DNA of 64,000 bases, from positions 62,001-126,000 of the forward strand of contig JACRAY010000009.1 of the NCBI GenBank assembly GCA_016213325.1. Reading direction: 5' to 3'. The stretch comes from Burkholderiales bacterium. GTDB lineage: Bacteria > Pseudomonadota > Gammaproteobacteria > Burkholderiales > Burkholderiaceae_C. Both the position numbers and the translations under genes were made by a program. Under the pieces are notes generated by a model, which did no database searches, was not told where the DNA came from, and saw only the letters and a list, made by a program, of their open reading frames with translations. Positions 42,833 to 50,719 of the stretch are shown in pieces (positions within the stretch are counted from its first letter, which is position 1; each line of letters starts with the position of its first letter).

Positions 42833-44053
42833 GCCCGCCGCCACTGCAGGCCGCGCCCGCCCACCCTTCTCGGCCCACGTACGCGTCCACCGGATCTGCA
42901 TCACCCGCAGCATCACCAGCATCACAATGGCCAGCAGCGCGAACGCCAGGAAGCCCCAGAAGTACGTGCCGGCATACTGCTTCGACAGGCCCATCGCGTT
43001 GGGCAGGAAGCCGCCGCCCAGCGCGCCGATCTCGCCGATCATCGAGCCCGCCACCGCGGTGGTGAGCGGCCAGCGCAGCGGCACCAGCTGGAACAGCGCG
43101 CCGTTGCCCGCGCCGAGGGCGGCGAAGCACACCATGAACAGCAGGGTGGTGATGGCCAGCGACTGGCCCGAAGCACCGCACAGCACCAGGCAGACCGCGA
43201 CGATCGCCAGCACGCCCGTGAGCGTGTTGATGCCGCCCACGCGGTCGGAGATGAAGCCGCCGACCACCCGCACGGCCGAGCCCATCAGTGCCGCCAGCAT
43301 GGTGAGTTGCCCGGCCTGCACCTTGGTGACGCCGAACTGGTCGTGGAAGTAGGTGGGCAGGAAGCTCGCCAGCCCGATGAAGCCGCCGAAGGTGACCACG
43401 TAGATCAGGCTGAACGCCCAGCCGTCCTTCTCGAACAGGCAGGCGATGTGCTGGCGGAAGGACTGGTGCTCGACATCCGGCGGCTCCTTGGCGAACACCA
43501 CCATCACCACCATCGGGATCAGCATGAAGAAGGCGGCCAGGCCGTAGACGGCCTGCCAGCCGTAGGCCTGCGCGAGCGGCGGCGCGAACAGCACCGCCAG
43601 CACGGTGCCCGAGTTGCCGGCGCCGGCGATGCCCATGGCCAGGCCCTTGTACTTGGGCGGGAACCAGCCGGAGCCCAGCGACAGCGCCACGCCGAAGCTC
43701 GCGCCCGCGATGCCCAGCAGCACGCCCATGGCGATCACGTGGTCGTACGAGCTGATGAAGAAGTAGCCGAAGGCCAGCGCCACCACGATCAGGCCCATTT
43801 CCACCAGCGCCGCGTTCTTGCGGCCGATGTACTGCGCCAGCACGCCCAGCGGGAAGCGCATGAGCGCGCCCGCCAGGATGGGCACGGAAATCATGAACCC
43901 TTTCTGTGCGGGCGTGAGCTGGTAGGCCTCGCTGATGAAAGGCGCCATCGCACCATTGAGGACCCACACCGCGAAGCAGAAGTCGAAGTACAGGAAGGCG
44001 GCGAACAGGGTCGGTGCATGGCCCGACTTCAGGAAGGTGCGGAATCCCGCCAT
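42776..44053 (-). CDS. narK: NarK-type nitrate/nitrite transporter (MFS)
   Basis: A 12-helix major facilitator of the nitrate/nitrite porter family. The 425 residues contain the nitrate signature region IAGAGNSGTVLAVLFAPPLA, FPLGVLAQYIGRKNAA between helices 2 and 3, and GGFISDRVGGINTL in the middle loop. The final 17 residues (EAGVAPQPTKPVPSRRAG) are non-homologous and come from a REP at 42807-42829. It could import nitrate for NasA alongside the NrtABD transporter. Divergent from the cytochrome cassette. Confidence 0.94.
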   Translation of the reverse strand: MAGFRTFLKSGHAPTLFAAFLYFDFCFAVWVLNGAMAPFISEAYQLTPAQKGFMISVPILAGALMRFPLGVLAQYIGRKNAALVEMGLIVVALAFGYFFISSYDHVIAMGVLLGIAGASFGVALSLGSGWFPPKYKGLAMGIAGAGNSGTVLAVLFAPPLAQAYGWQAVYGLAAFFMLIPMVVMVVFAKEPPDVEHQSFRQHIACLFEKDGWAFSLIYVVTFGGFIGLASFLPTYFHDQFGVTKVQAGQLTMLAALMGSAVRVVGGFISDRVGGINTLTGVLAIVAVCLVLCGASGQSLAITTLLFMVCFAALGAGNGALFQLVPLRWPLTTAVAGSMIGEIGALGGGFLPNAMGLSKQYAGTYFWGFLAFALLAIVMLVMLRVMQIRWTRTWAEKGGRARPAVAAGEAGVAPQPTKPVPSRRAG

Positions 44054-44098
44054 GGTGCAGTCCTCGTGAATCTTGAATGGTTTGGTTCACAGAAGCAG

Positions 44099-44115
44099 TG
44101 CGAGAACCGTGCCAG
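44099..44115 (-). promoter_or_regulatory. Sigma54-type promoter of narK
   Basis: The minus strand reads CTGGCACGGTTCTCGCA, with GG-N10-GC spacing and one mismatch in the -12 element (TCGCA for TTGCA). Transcription would begin near 44088, leaving a leader of about 35 bases before narK, too short for an ANTAR hairpin pair. Confidence 0.65.
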
Positions 44116-44185
44116 CCTGGGGCATGGCGATTGCGCGGCGGCTGCATCAATGCAGGGCGCGGCGGAGGTCGGCTTTGGTGCGGCC

Positions 44186-44200
44186 GCACATCTTGCGTGC
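44186..44200. promoter_or_regulatory. Candidate NtrC-binding site
   Basis: GCACATCTTGCGTGC keeps the GCAC-N7-GTGC dyad of NtrC sites (for example GCACC-N5-GGTGC). Its centre is about 105 bases upstream of the predicted narK transcription start, the usual position for an NtrC enhancer at a sigma54 promoter. Confidence 0.5.
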
Positions 44201-44220
44201 ATGAGCGCGAAGCCCCATCG

Positions 44221-44234
44221 TTGACATATATCAG
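44221..44234 (+). promoter_or_regulatory. Candidate FNR/CRP-family box upstream of the cytochrome cassette
   Basis: TTGAC-ATAT-ATCAG matches the FNR consensus TTGAT-N4-ATCAA at 8 of 10 positions. It lies about 41 bases before the probable start codon of the octaheme cytochrome gene. A second dyad, ATCAG-CACATA-CTGAT, overlaps it (44230-44245). Oxygen- or nitric-oxide-responsive control would suit a multiheme respiratory operon (inference). Confidence 0.5.
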
Positions 44235-44268
44235 CACATACTGATGAATGAAGGGGGACGATCGCGTC

Positions 44269-45726
44269 ATGTTCATGGCGAAGCGATTCCCGCGCTGGAT
44301 CCTGGGACTCGTGGCGATCGGACTCGTGGTCGTCGTTCCGGCTGTCTACCTGCAGCCAGCGAAAGTCCTCGCGCCCGATGCGGCCGCTGAGCTTCCCGCC
44401 AGGGCGGTGCACGTCGACCACCGTGACATCGTCAAGGGCCCCTTCAGGTCGGGACAGGATGTAACGCGTGCCTGCCTCTCGTGCCACAAGCACGCCGCTG
44501 CCGAGGTGATGAAGACTACGCACTGGACGTGGGAGTCGAAGGCGGTCAAGGTACCGCGGCGCGAGACGCCGGTCACGATCGGCAAGGTCAACCAGATCAA
44601 CAACTTCTGCATCGGCACGCAAGGCAACGAGAACAAGTGCATGACCTGCCACGCCGGCTACGGCTGGGAAGCCGGCAGGGCGGCGCAGCAGGCCGATGCC
44701 GCGAACGTCGACTGCCTGGCCTGCCATGCGGACCCGGCGACCTACGGCAAGGGCCTGTACGGCAACCCGTCGGAGTCGGTGGACCTGCTCACGGCCGCGA
44801 AGAGCGTGCGCGCGACCACGCGCGAGAACTGCGGCAAGTGCCACTTCGACGGCGGCGGAGGCAACGGCGTGAAGCACGGCGACCTGGACGAGAGCCTGTA
44901 CTTCCCGGCCCGCGCGCTGGACGTGCACATGGGTGGCCGGCACAACATGCAGTGCAGCGATTGCCACGTGACTCGCGGGCACCGGATCCTCGGACGCATG
45001 GTCGCGGACAACTACACGATAGCTGCCGCCGACCAGGTGTCGTGCGAGCAATGCCATGCCGGCAGGGTCCACAGGGACGCACGCATCGCCTCTCACCTGC
45101 GCAGCGTGGCCTGCCAGACCTGCCATATCCCGGCGATGGCGCGCGAGGAGCCGACCAAGGTCACCTGGGACTGGTCGAAAGCCGGGCAGGCCGGCCGCAA
45201 GGACGATCACTACACATACCTGAAGATCAAGGGCGAGTTCAGCTACGCCTCGAACTTCACGCCCTCGTACCTCTGGTTCAACGGCGGCAACGAATACCGC
45301 TACCTGCTCGGCGACCCGATCAGCCGCAACGGGCCGACCTACATCAACAGGCCCGCCGGCAGCATCCGCGATCCGAAGGCGCGGATCTTCCCTTTCAAGC
45401 TGCACGTGGCCAGGCAGCCCTTCGACGAGGTCAACGGCTACCTGCTGCAGCCCGTGACCGCGGGCAAGGACGGTTTCTGGACGCACTTCGACTGGAACCG
45501 TGCGTTCGAAGCCGCCGTACCGCTCACGGGACTCGCCTACAGCGGCCGGTACGGCTTCACGGAGACCTGGATGTACTGGCCCACCACCCACATGGTGCAG
45601 CCGGCTGCCCAGGCGCTGCAGTGCGATGCCTGCCACTCCGCGCGCGGGCAGCCCGGCCGGCTGGACTGGGCGGCGCTGGGCTACCCGGGCGATCCCGTGA
45701 AATGGGGCGCGAGGAAGCTGCCATGA
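44269..45726 (+). CDS. otr: Octaheme c-type cytochrome, tetrathionate reductase (OTR) family
   Basis: Eight CxxCH haem sites fall at residues 69, 124, 149, 188, 229, 259, 282 and 452 of 485. The spacing and the segment MKTTHWTWES after haem 1 match the octaheme tetrathionate reductase family of Shewanella. Those enzymes reduce tetrathionate, nitrite and hydroxylamine in vitro, with no settled physiological role. One N-terminal helix (about 9-28) exports or anchors it in the periplasm. The ATG at 44269 is preferred over 44248 because a GGGGG site precedes it. Its stop overlaps the next start (ATGA), so the two cytochromes are coupled. Confidence 0.88.
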   Translation: MFMAKRFPRWILGLVAIGLVVVVPAVYLQPAKVLAPDAAAELPARAVHVDHRDIVKGPFRSGQDVTRACLSCHKHAAAEVMKTTHWTWESKAVKVPRRETPVTIGKVNQINNFCIGTQGNENKCMTCHAGYGWEAGRAAQQADAANVDCLACHADPATYGKGLYGNPSESVDLLTAAKSVRATTRENCGKCHFDGGGGNGVKHGDLDESLYFPARALDVHMGGRHNMQCSDCHVTRGHRILGRMVADNYTIAAADQVSCEQCHAGRVHRDARIASHLRSVACQTCHIPAMAREEPTKVTWDWSKAGQAGRKDDHYTYLKIKGEFSYASNFTPSYLWFNGGNEYRYLLGDPISRNGPTYINRPAGSIRDPKARIFPFKLHVARQPFDEVNGYLLQPVTAGKDGFWTHFDWNRAFEAAVPLTGLAYSGRYGFTETWMYWPTTHMVQPAAQALQCDACHSARGQPGRLDWAALGYPGDPVKWGARKLP

Positions 45727-48185
45727 GGATGGGCCCGCGCAGTGCCTTCCTGCTGGCTTGCTCGGCCATGCTGGTTGTGGCCCACGGTGCCGCACCCGCG
45801 CCACGCCAGGCCGAAAAACGCCTCCACCCGGACTTCGCGCTGCTCGATGCCGAGGGCGCGAACGTGCTGGCGAGCGGCCGCGCGGTCTCGACGATGAAGA
45901 GTTGCGGCCAATGCCACGACACCGGCTTCATCGCTTCGCACATGTCCCATGCGGACTTGGCTCCCGGCACTTTCGCGCAGGACGGCAGGACACCGGACGC
46001 CGGCCCAGGCCCGTTCGCCCGGCGCAGTCCGCAGCCGGCTCCCGCAACGACGGAAGTGAACTGCTTTGTGTGTCACCTGGACAGGCCGAACCTGGCCGCG
46101 CGGTCGGCCGCGATCCGGGCGGGCCGATTCGCCGAAGCCAATACAGCGACGCTCTCCGGTGCCGGCATCGTCGAGCCCTCCTCGAAGGGCTGGAAGTGGG
46201 ATTGGGCGGCATTCACTGCGGCGGGTCTCGTCAAAGGCGCAAGCCTGGCCCTGCAGTCGCCCGCGGATTCCAATTGCGCGGCCTGCCACGGCGAGGTGCA
46301 TCCGGACAGCGCGAGACCGCTGCAGATCGACGCCTGCGGCCTCGACTCCGCGCTGACCGCGACCACGGGCCAGGTGATCGCTTCGCAACGGATCAGCGCC
46401 TCCGCCCTCAACCTTGCCGGCAAGGCGCGCCTCAACCGATCCTGGGACATCCACGCCGAACGCCAGCTGCAATGCACCGGCTGCCATTACTCGCGGAACA
46501 ATCCGGCGCGCGGAGGCGTCGCCGCGCCAGGCGGCCCGGCCCACTTGCGCCATGACCCGCGCAAGCTCGACATCGGCGCGTACCTCCAGCGGCCCGACCA
46601 CGACTTCGTGCGGGGGCCGGGTGCAGGAGGGTGCACGAACTGCCACGATGCCGCGGCCAGCCACGCCGCGTGGCTGCCCTATACCGGCACCCACATGGCC
46701 AGGCTCGCGTGCGAGAGCTGCCACGTCCCGCGGATGCATGCGCCGGCGATCGAGTCGTACGACTGGACCGTGGTCGCGGCCGACGGCTCGCCGGTGCAGG
46801 GATGCCGGGGAGTGGATGGCCCGCCGGACGACGTGCGCTCGCTCGTGACCGGTTTCGAACCCGTCCTGCTCGGCCGCCGCGATGCGGAAGGCGGCGCGGT
46901 GCTGGCGCCGTACAACCTGGTCACCACGTTCTACTGGGTCCACGACGATGCCGGAGGCCGCACGCGCCCCGTTCCCCTGGCCGAACTCAGGGCCGCGTTC
47001 CTGGAAGACGGCGCGCATGCCGCGGCGATCGTCGCCGTTTTCGACCGCGACCGCGACGGCCGGGTGGGGCCGGCAGAATTGCGCATCGACACCGTGGAGA
47101 AGCAGGCGGCGGTGAAGACGCGCCTCGAGCAACTGGGCCTGCGCAACGTGCGAATGGAAGGCAAGGTCCAGCCTTTCGGCATCCAACACAACGTGACTCG
47201 CGGCGAGCACGCCGTCAACGAGTGCCGCGCCTGCCATGCGGCCGCTTCCCGCGTGACCCAGGCGATGAAACTGACGGCGTTCGCCCCCGTGATGCCCGCT
47301 CTCGATGCGGGCGAGCGGGTCGTTTCCAGCGGCGACTTCGTGCGGCGAGCCGACGGCGCCCTGTTCTACCAGCCGGCCGTGGGCCGCGACGGGCTCTACG
47401 TCTTCGGGGCCAGCCGGCTCGGATGGGTGGACGGGTTCGGTGCACTGGCTTTCGCGGGCACGCTGTTCGGCGCGGCGGGCCACGGTGCCTTGCGCTACCT
47501 CGCATCCAGGAGGCGGCCACGGGAGCAGGTGCGGACGCGGCGCGTGCGCATGTACGACGCGTACCGGCGCTTCTGGCACTGGCTGCAGGCGATCAGCGTC
47601 GTGGCCCTGCTGGTGACGGGCCTGGTCATCCATCGGCCGGACGTATTCGCGGCCATCTCGTTCAGCGGCGCGGCATCCCTGCACAACATCCTCGCGGCGA
47701 TCCTGGTGGCCAATGCCGCGCTGTCGCTCTTCTATCACATCGCGACGCAACGGCTGCGCGAATACATTCCGCGGCCCTACGGCTTCATCGACGACTCGAT
47801 CAGGCAGGCCCGGTACTACGTGTCCGGCATCTTCCGCGGCGAGCCCCATCCGTTCGAGAAGCGTCCGGACGACCGGATGAACCCGATCCAGAAGCTCACC
47901 TACTTCGGCATCCTGAACGTGCTGCTGCCGCTGCAGATCGTGACCGGCGCGCTGATCTGGGGCGTGCAGAGGTGGCCGCAAGCGGCTGGCGCGCTCGGCG
48001 GGCTGCCCCTGCTCGCCACGCTCCACTCCCTGGTGGCCTGGCTGTTCGCCTGTTTCATCGTGGGGCACGTGTACCTCACGACCACGGGAACGACGCCGCT
48101 GGAGGCGATCCGGGGCATGGTCACGGGCGACGAGGAAGTCGAGGTGGGGAAGGAGGATGAAAATGGCAAAGCAGCGGTGGCTTGA
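45723..48185 (+). CDS. Heptaheme cytochrome c - EF-hand - cytochrome b fusion
   Basis: 820 residues. A signal peptide (1-23) is followed by seven CxxCH sites at 61, 114, 185, 251, 304, 330 and 501. Between haems 6 and 7 lies a textbook EF-hand loop, D441 to E452 (DRDRDGRVGPAE). The last 210 residues are a cytochrome b561/thiosulfate-reductase-type membrane domain with likely haem-b histidines in FWHW (619), SLHN (654), YHIA (672), TLHS (768) and GHVY (782). It would take electrons from quinol and pass them to the octaheme partner in the periplasm (inference). Overlaps the next gene by 23 bases. Confidence 0.85.
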   Translation: MRMGPRSAFLLACSAMLVVAHGAAPAPRQAEKRLHPDFALLDAEGANVLASGRAVSTMKSCGQCHDTGFIASHMSHADLAPGTFAQDGRTPDAGPGPFARRSPQPAPATTEVNCFVCHLDRPNLAARSAAIRAGRFAEANTATLSGAGIVEPSSKGWKWDWAAFTAAGLVKGASLALQSPADSNCAACHGEVHPDSARPLQIDACGLDSALTATTGQVIASQRISASALNLAGKARLNRSWDIHAERQLQCTGCHYSRNNPARGGVAAPGGPAHLRHDPRKLDIGAYLQRPDHDFVRGPGAGGCTNCHDAAASHAAWLPYTGTHMARLACESCHVPRMHAPAIESYDWTVVAADGSPVQGCRGVDGPPDDVRSLVTGFEPVLLGRRDAEGGAVLAPYNLVTTFYWVHDDAGGRTRPVPLAELRAAFLEDGAHAAAIVAVFDRDRDGRVGPAELRIDTVEKQAAVKTRLEQLGLRNVRMEGKVQPFGIQHNVTRGEHAVNECRACHAAASRVTQAMKLTAFAPVMPALDAGERVVSSGDFVRRADGALFYQPAVGRDGLYVFGASRLGWVDGFGALAFAGTLFGAAGHGALRYLASRRRPREQVRTRRVRMYDAYRRFWHWLQAISVVALLVTGLVIHRPDVFAAISFSGAASLHNILAAILVANAALSLFYHIATQRLREYIPRPYGFIDDSIRQARYYVSGIFRGEPHPFEKRPDDRMNPIQKLTYFGILNVLLPLQIVTGALIWGVQRWPQAAGALGGLPLLATLHSLVAWLFACFIVGHVYLTTTGTTPLEAIRGMVTGDEEVEVGKEDENGKAAVA

Positions 48186-48711
48186 AGCGATCTTCAACCG
48201 GCCCGAGAAGGCCTACGCGCACCCCTACCTTGGCGGGGCCGTGCTCGGCGTGGTGCTGTTCCTCGCGTTCCTCGTCACGGGCAACGGGCTCGGATCGTCG
48301 GGGGCCACGAGCCGCATCGACGCTGCCGTTGTCGACATGGTGGCGCCGGCGCACGTCGACAACACGCCCTACCTGCTGAAGATGGCCGGCGGCGACAGGA
48401 ACCCGCTGGACGACTGGATCGTGCCGGTATTCTTCGGCGCGCTCCTCGGCGGCTTCGCGTCGGGCGCGCGCAACGGCCGCCTGAAATTCACCACGACGAA
48501 GGGACCACGCATCTCCGATCGGACACGCTGGCTGATGTCCTTCGCAGGCGGCGTGATCTTCCTGTACGGGGCGCGCATGGCGCGCGGCTGCACTTCGGGC
48601 CAGGCCCTCTCGGGCGGCGCCACGCTGGCGGCAGGTTCGTGGGCGATCATGCTCGCGATCTTCGCGAGCGCCTACCTGCTTGCGTGGTTCGTCCGCAAAC
48701 TCTGGCTCTGA
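48163..48711 (+). CDS. YeeE/YedE family membrane protein (half-size)
   Basis: The 182-residue protein has four or five hydrophobic helices and the YeeE/YedE hallmark RGCTSGQALSGGATLA. Characterised YeeE-family proteins import thiosulfate through conserved cysteines; this is a half-size unit that probably pairs with the next gene product. The ATG at 48163 has GGAGG at 6 bases, better than the ATG at 48157 that abuts the same site. It starts inside the cytochrome fusion gene, so it belongs to the same operon. Confidence 0.85.
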   Translation: MAKQRWLEAIFNRPEKAYAHPYLGGAVLGVVLFLAFLVTGNGLGSSGATSRIDAAVVDMVAPAHVDNTPYLLKMAGGDRNPLDDWIVPVFFGALLGGFASGARNGRLKFTTTKGPRISDRTRWLMSFAGGVIFLYGARMARGCTSGQALSGGATLAAGSWAIMLAIFASAYLLAWFVRKLWL

Positions 48712-48723
48712 GCGGATCGTGCC

Positions 48724-50025
48724 ATGAACTTTCCCCTCGAAGCCTTCACCGCGGTCAGCGCGGACCACCCCTGGACGTACGTCGTCTTCGGTGCGATCGG
48801 GTTCGCCTTCGGCTACACGCTGGAAATGGCGGGATTCGGCGACTCGCGCAAGCTCGCCGGCCAGTTCTACTTCAGGGAACTCACGGTGTTCAAGGTGATG
48901 TTCACGGCGATTGCCGTGGCCATGACGCTGCTGTTCGGCGCGGCCGGCCTCGGGTTCGTGGACTTCAGCCACGTGTGGGTCAATCCCACGTACCTGGGTT
49001 CGGGGATCGTGGGCGGGCTCATCATGGGCGTCGGCTTCATCGTCGGCGGGTTCTGCCCGACCACCTCGCTCGCGTCGGCTTCCACCGGCAGGATCGACGG
49101 CATGCTGTTCATGCTGGGCGGATTCGTCGGCGCCTTCCTGTTCGGCGAGACCGAGGCGTACTTCGACGGCTGGTACAACAACGCGGGCTACCTGGGCCGG
49201 CTGGCGCTGGACCAGGTGTTCGGCGTGCCGGCTCCGGTGCTGGTGGTGACCATCGTGGGTGCGGCCCTGCTGCTGTTCTGGGGTGCAGAGTACGTGGAGC
49301 GGCGCATGGGCCCCGCGAATGCGGGCCGGCAGCCGGCCTGGCTCGGGTTCGGGGCGGCGGTCCTCATGGCGGCGGCGCTCGTCGTGCTGGCGATCGGCAG
49401 CCCCACCCGGGAAGACCGGTACAGCCGTCTCGTCTTCAAGCGCACGGAGGCGAGCCGGCAGGAAGGATCGGCGGCGCAGGCAGTCACGCGCACCTACAGC
49501 GCCGACGAAATGCTGGAGCGACGCCTCGTGTTCACTTCGCCGGCGGAAGCTTACAAGGCGCGCTACATGCAGGCCGTGAAGCCGGTATACCTGGACGTGC
49601 GCAGCGAGTCGGACTTCAACCTCTATCACCTCGCCGGATCGGTGCATGTGCCGCTGGAACGCCTCGAACGGATCGTCCCGGACCTCCTGGCCGAGCCGAG
49701 GGCGAATACGGTGTTCTTCGTGATGGGCAACGGTGAAGCGGCGGCGGTCGCGGGGTGGAAGCTCCTGGTGGCATCCGGGCTGCAGAACGTCTATGTCCTC
49801 GAGGGCGGCATCAATCGGTGGATAGCGACCTTCGGCGCGCGCGACCCCGCGCTGAAGCCGCTGGCGGGCGGCGGCCCGGACCAGTTGCGCTACGCGTTCC
49901 CGGCGGCGCTGGGCGAGCGGTACGAATCGTGTTCGCCGAACCCCATCGAGTTCGACAAACTCGCCTTCGAGCCGAGGATCGTGCTGCAGTTGCGGCGCGA
50001 CAAGTCGGGTGGGGGGTGTGGTTGA
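48724..50025 (+). CDS. YeeE/YedE membrane protein fused to a cysteine-less rhodanese domain
   Basis: 433 residues. Residues 1-225 form a YeeE/YedE unit of about six helices with the sulfur-transport motif GGFCPTTSLAS (C111). Residues about 262-372 are a rhodanese domain (PVYLDVRSESDFNLYHLAGSVHVP in pieces; NVYVLEGGINRW). The active loop reads FFVMGNGE: Phe332 stands where the catalytic Cys should be, and Gly-Glu replaces Arg-Ser, so sulfurtransferase activity is unlikely. Two other cysteines lie in the C-terminal tail (403, 432). It may be a sulfur-binding or regulatory domain. Confidence 0.83.
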   Translation: MNFPLEAFTAVSADHPWTYVVFGAIGFAFGYTLEMAGFGDSRKLAGQFYFRELTVFKVMFTAIAVAMTLLFGAAGLGFVDFSHVWVNPTYLGSGIVGGLIMGVGFIVGGFCPTTSLASASTGRIDGMLFMLGGFVGAFLFGETEAYFDGWYNNAGYLGRLALDQVFGVPAPVLVVTIVGAALLLFWGAEYVERRMGPANAGRQPAWLGFGAAVLMAAALVVLAIGSPTREDRYSRLVFKRTEASRQEGSAAQAVTRTYSADEMLERRLVFTSPAEAYKARYMQAVKPVYLDVRSESDFNLYHLAGSVHVPLERLERIVPDLLAEPRANTVFFVMGNGEAAAVAGWKLLVASGLQNVYVLEGGINRWIATFGARDPALKPLAGGGPDQLRYAFPAALGERYESCSPNPIEFDKLAFEPRIVLQLRRDKSGGGCG

Positions 50026-50029
50026 CGCG

Positions 50030-50635
50030 CTAGCCCGACCATGCGAATGGCGCGTAGTGCGCGTTGCGCGTGCCGCTCTCGTCGTCCCAGTCGATGCCGA
50101 ACACGTGGAAATGGCTGAGGGTAGCCTTGGCCAGCGCGAGCCGCGCAGCGACGGGGTGCGAGGCGTTGTCGATGGCCAGGGCCTTGCCTTCCATGTTGAG
50201 CACACCGGCACAGGCCTCGTTGACCAGGCTGCCGGCCCGGACGGACCACTTCTCGCCGTCCCGCTCGATCGCGACCTTCGCCCGCGCCACACCGGCGAAC
50301 TTGCCTACCAGCGGCGCCATCATGCCCATCGGGCCGCCCGCCTGGCCGCTGGCGATGGCGGCAACGGCCTCAGCCTGCTCGTCGGTGGCACTTTCGTCGA
50401 TGACGAGCCCGACCGTCATGTTGCCCGCGCCCATGGGGCCCTGCGACTGCATGACGGCGATGAAGTTCACGCCGTCCAGCGACACGCCGTCCTTCTCGCC
50501 CCGCTCGATCATCATGCCCAGCGCGGCCTTGCAGTCGCCCTCGGTGGGCATGCCCTGGATGTTGGTCACGACGCAGGGACAGAGGAACTCGCAGTTGCAG
50601 GTTTCCATGTAGTGTCCGGAGATCTGCCAGGCCAT
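50030..50635 (-). CDS. DUF1326 domain protein
   Basis: The 201-residue protein opens WQISGHYMETCNCEFLCPCV, the DUF1326 signature with a C-N-C...C-P-C cysteine cluster suggesting metal binding. It also has the typical SHFHVFGIDWDDESGTRNAHYAPF ending, read in pieces. Function is unknown; a periplasmic or membrane-surface metal role is only inferred. A GAGGAGG site precedes the ATG. It is divergent from the DUF2182 gene, its frequent partner, and its stop faces the YeeE-rhodanese stop across 4 bases. Confidence 0.87.
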   Translation of the reverse strand: MAWQISGHYMETCNCEFLCPCVVTNIQGMPTEGDCKAALGMMIERGEKDGVSLDGVNFIAVMQSQGPMGAGNMTVGLVIDESATDEQAEAVAAIASGQAGGPMGMMAPLVGKFAGVARAKVAIERDGEKWSVRAGSLVNEACAGVLNMEGKALAIDNASHPVAARLALAKATLSHFHVFGIDWDDESGTRNAHYAPFAWSG

Positions 50636-50719
50636 CGATGCCTCCTCGCGTAGAGTGGAGCGGAACGTTCAGGATAGCCGCGGCCGTCGAATCTTCAAGC
50701 CCGTTGACAGGCCCCCCGA

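Noticed and set aside
44248..44268. Earlier ATG for the octaheme cytochrome
   Set aside because: No ribosome site upstream; GGGGG precedes the ATG at 44269, which puts basic residues directly before the membrane helix.
45681..48197. 838-codon open frame on the minus strand opposite the heptaheme cytochrome
   Set aside because: No recognisable domain; the plus strand encodes seven CxxCH sites and a cytochrome b.
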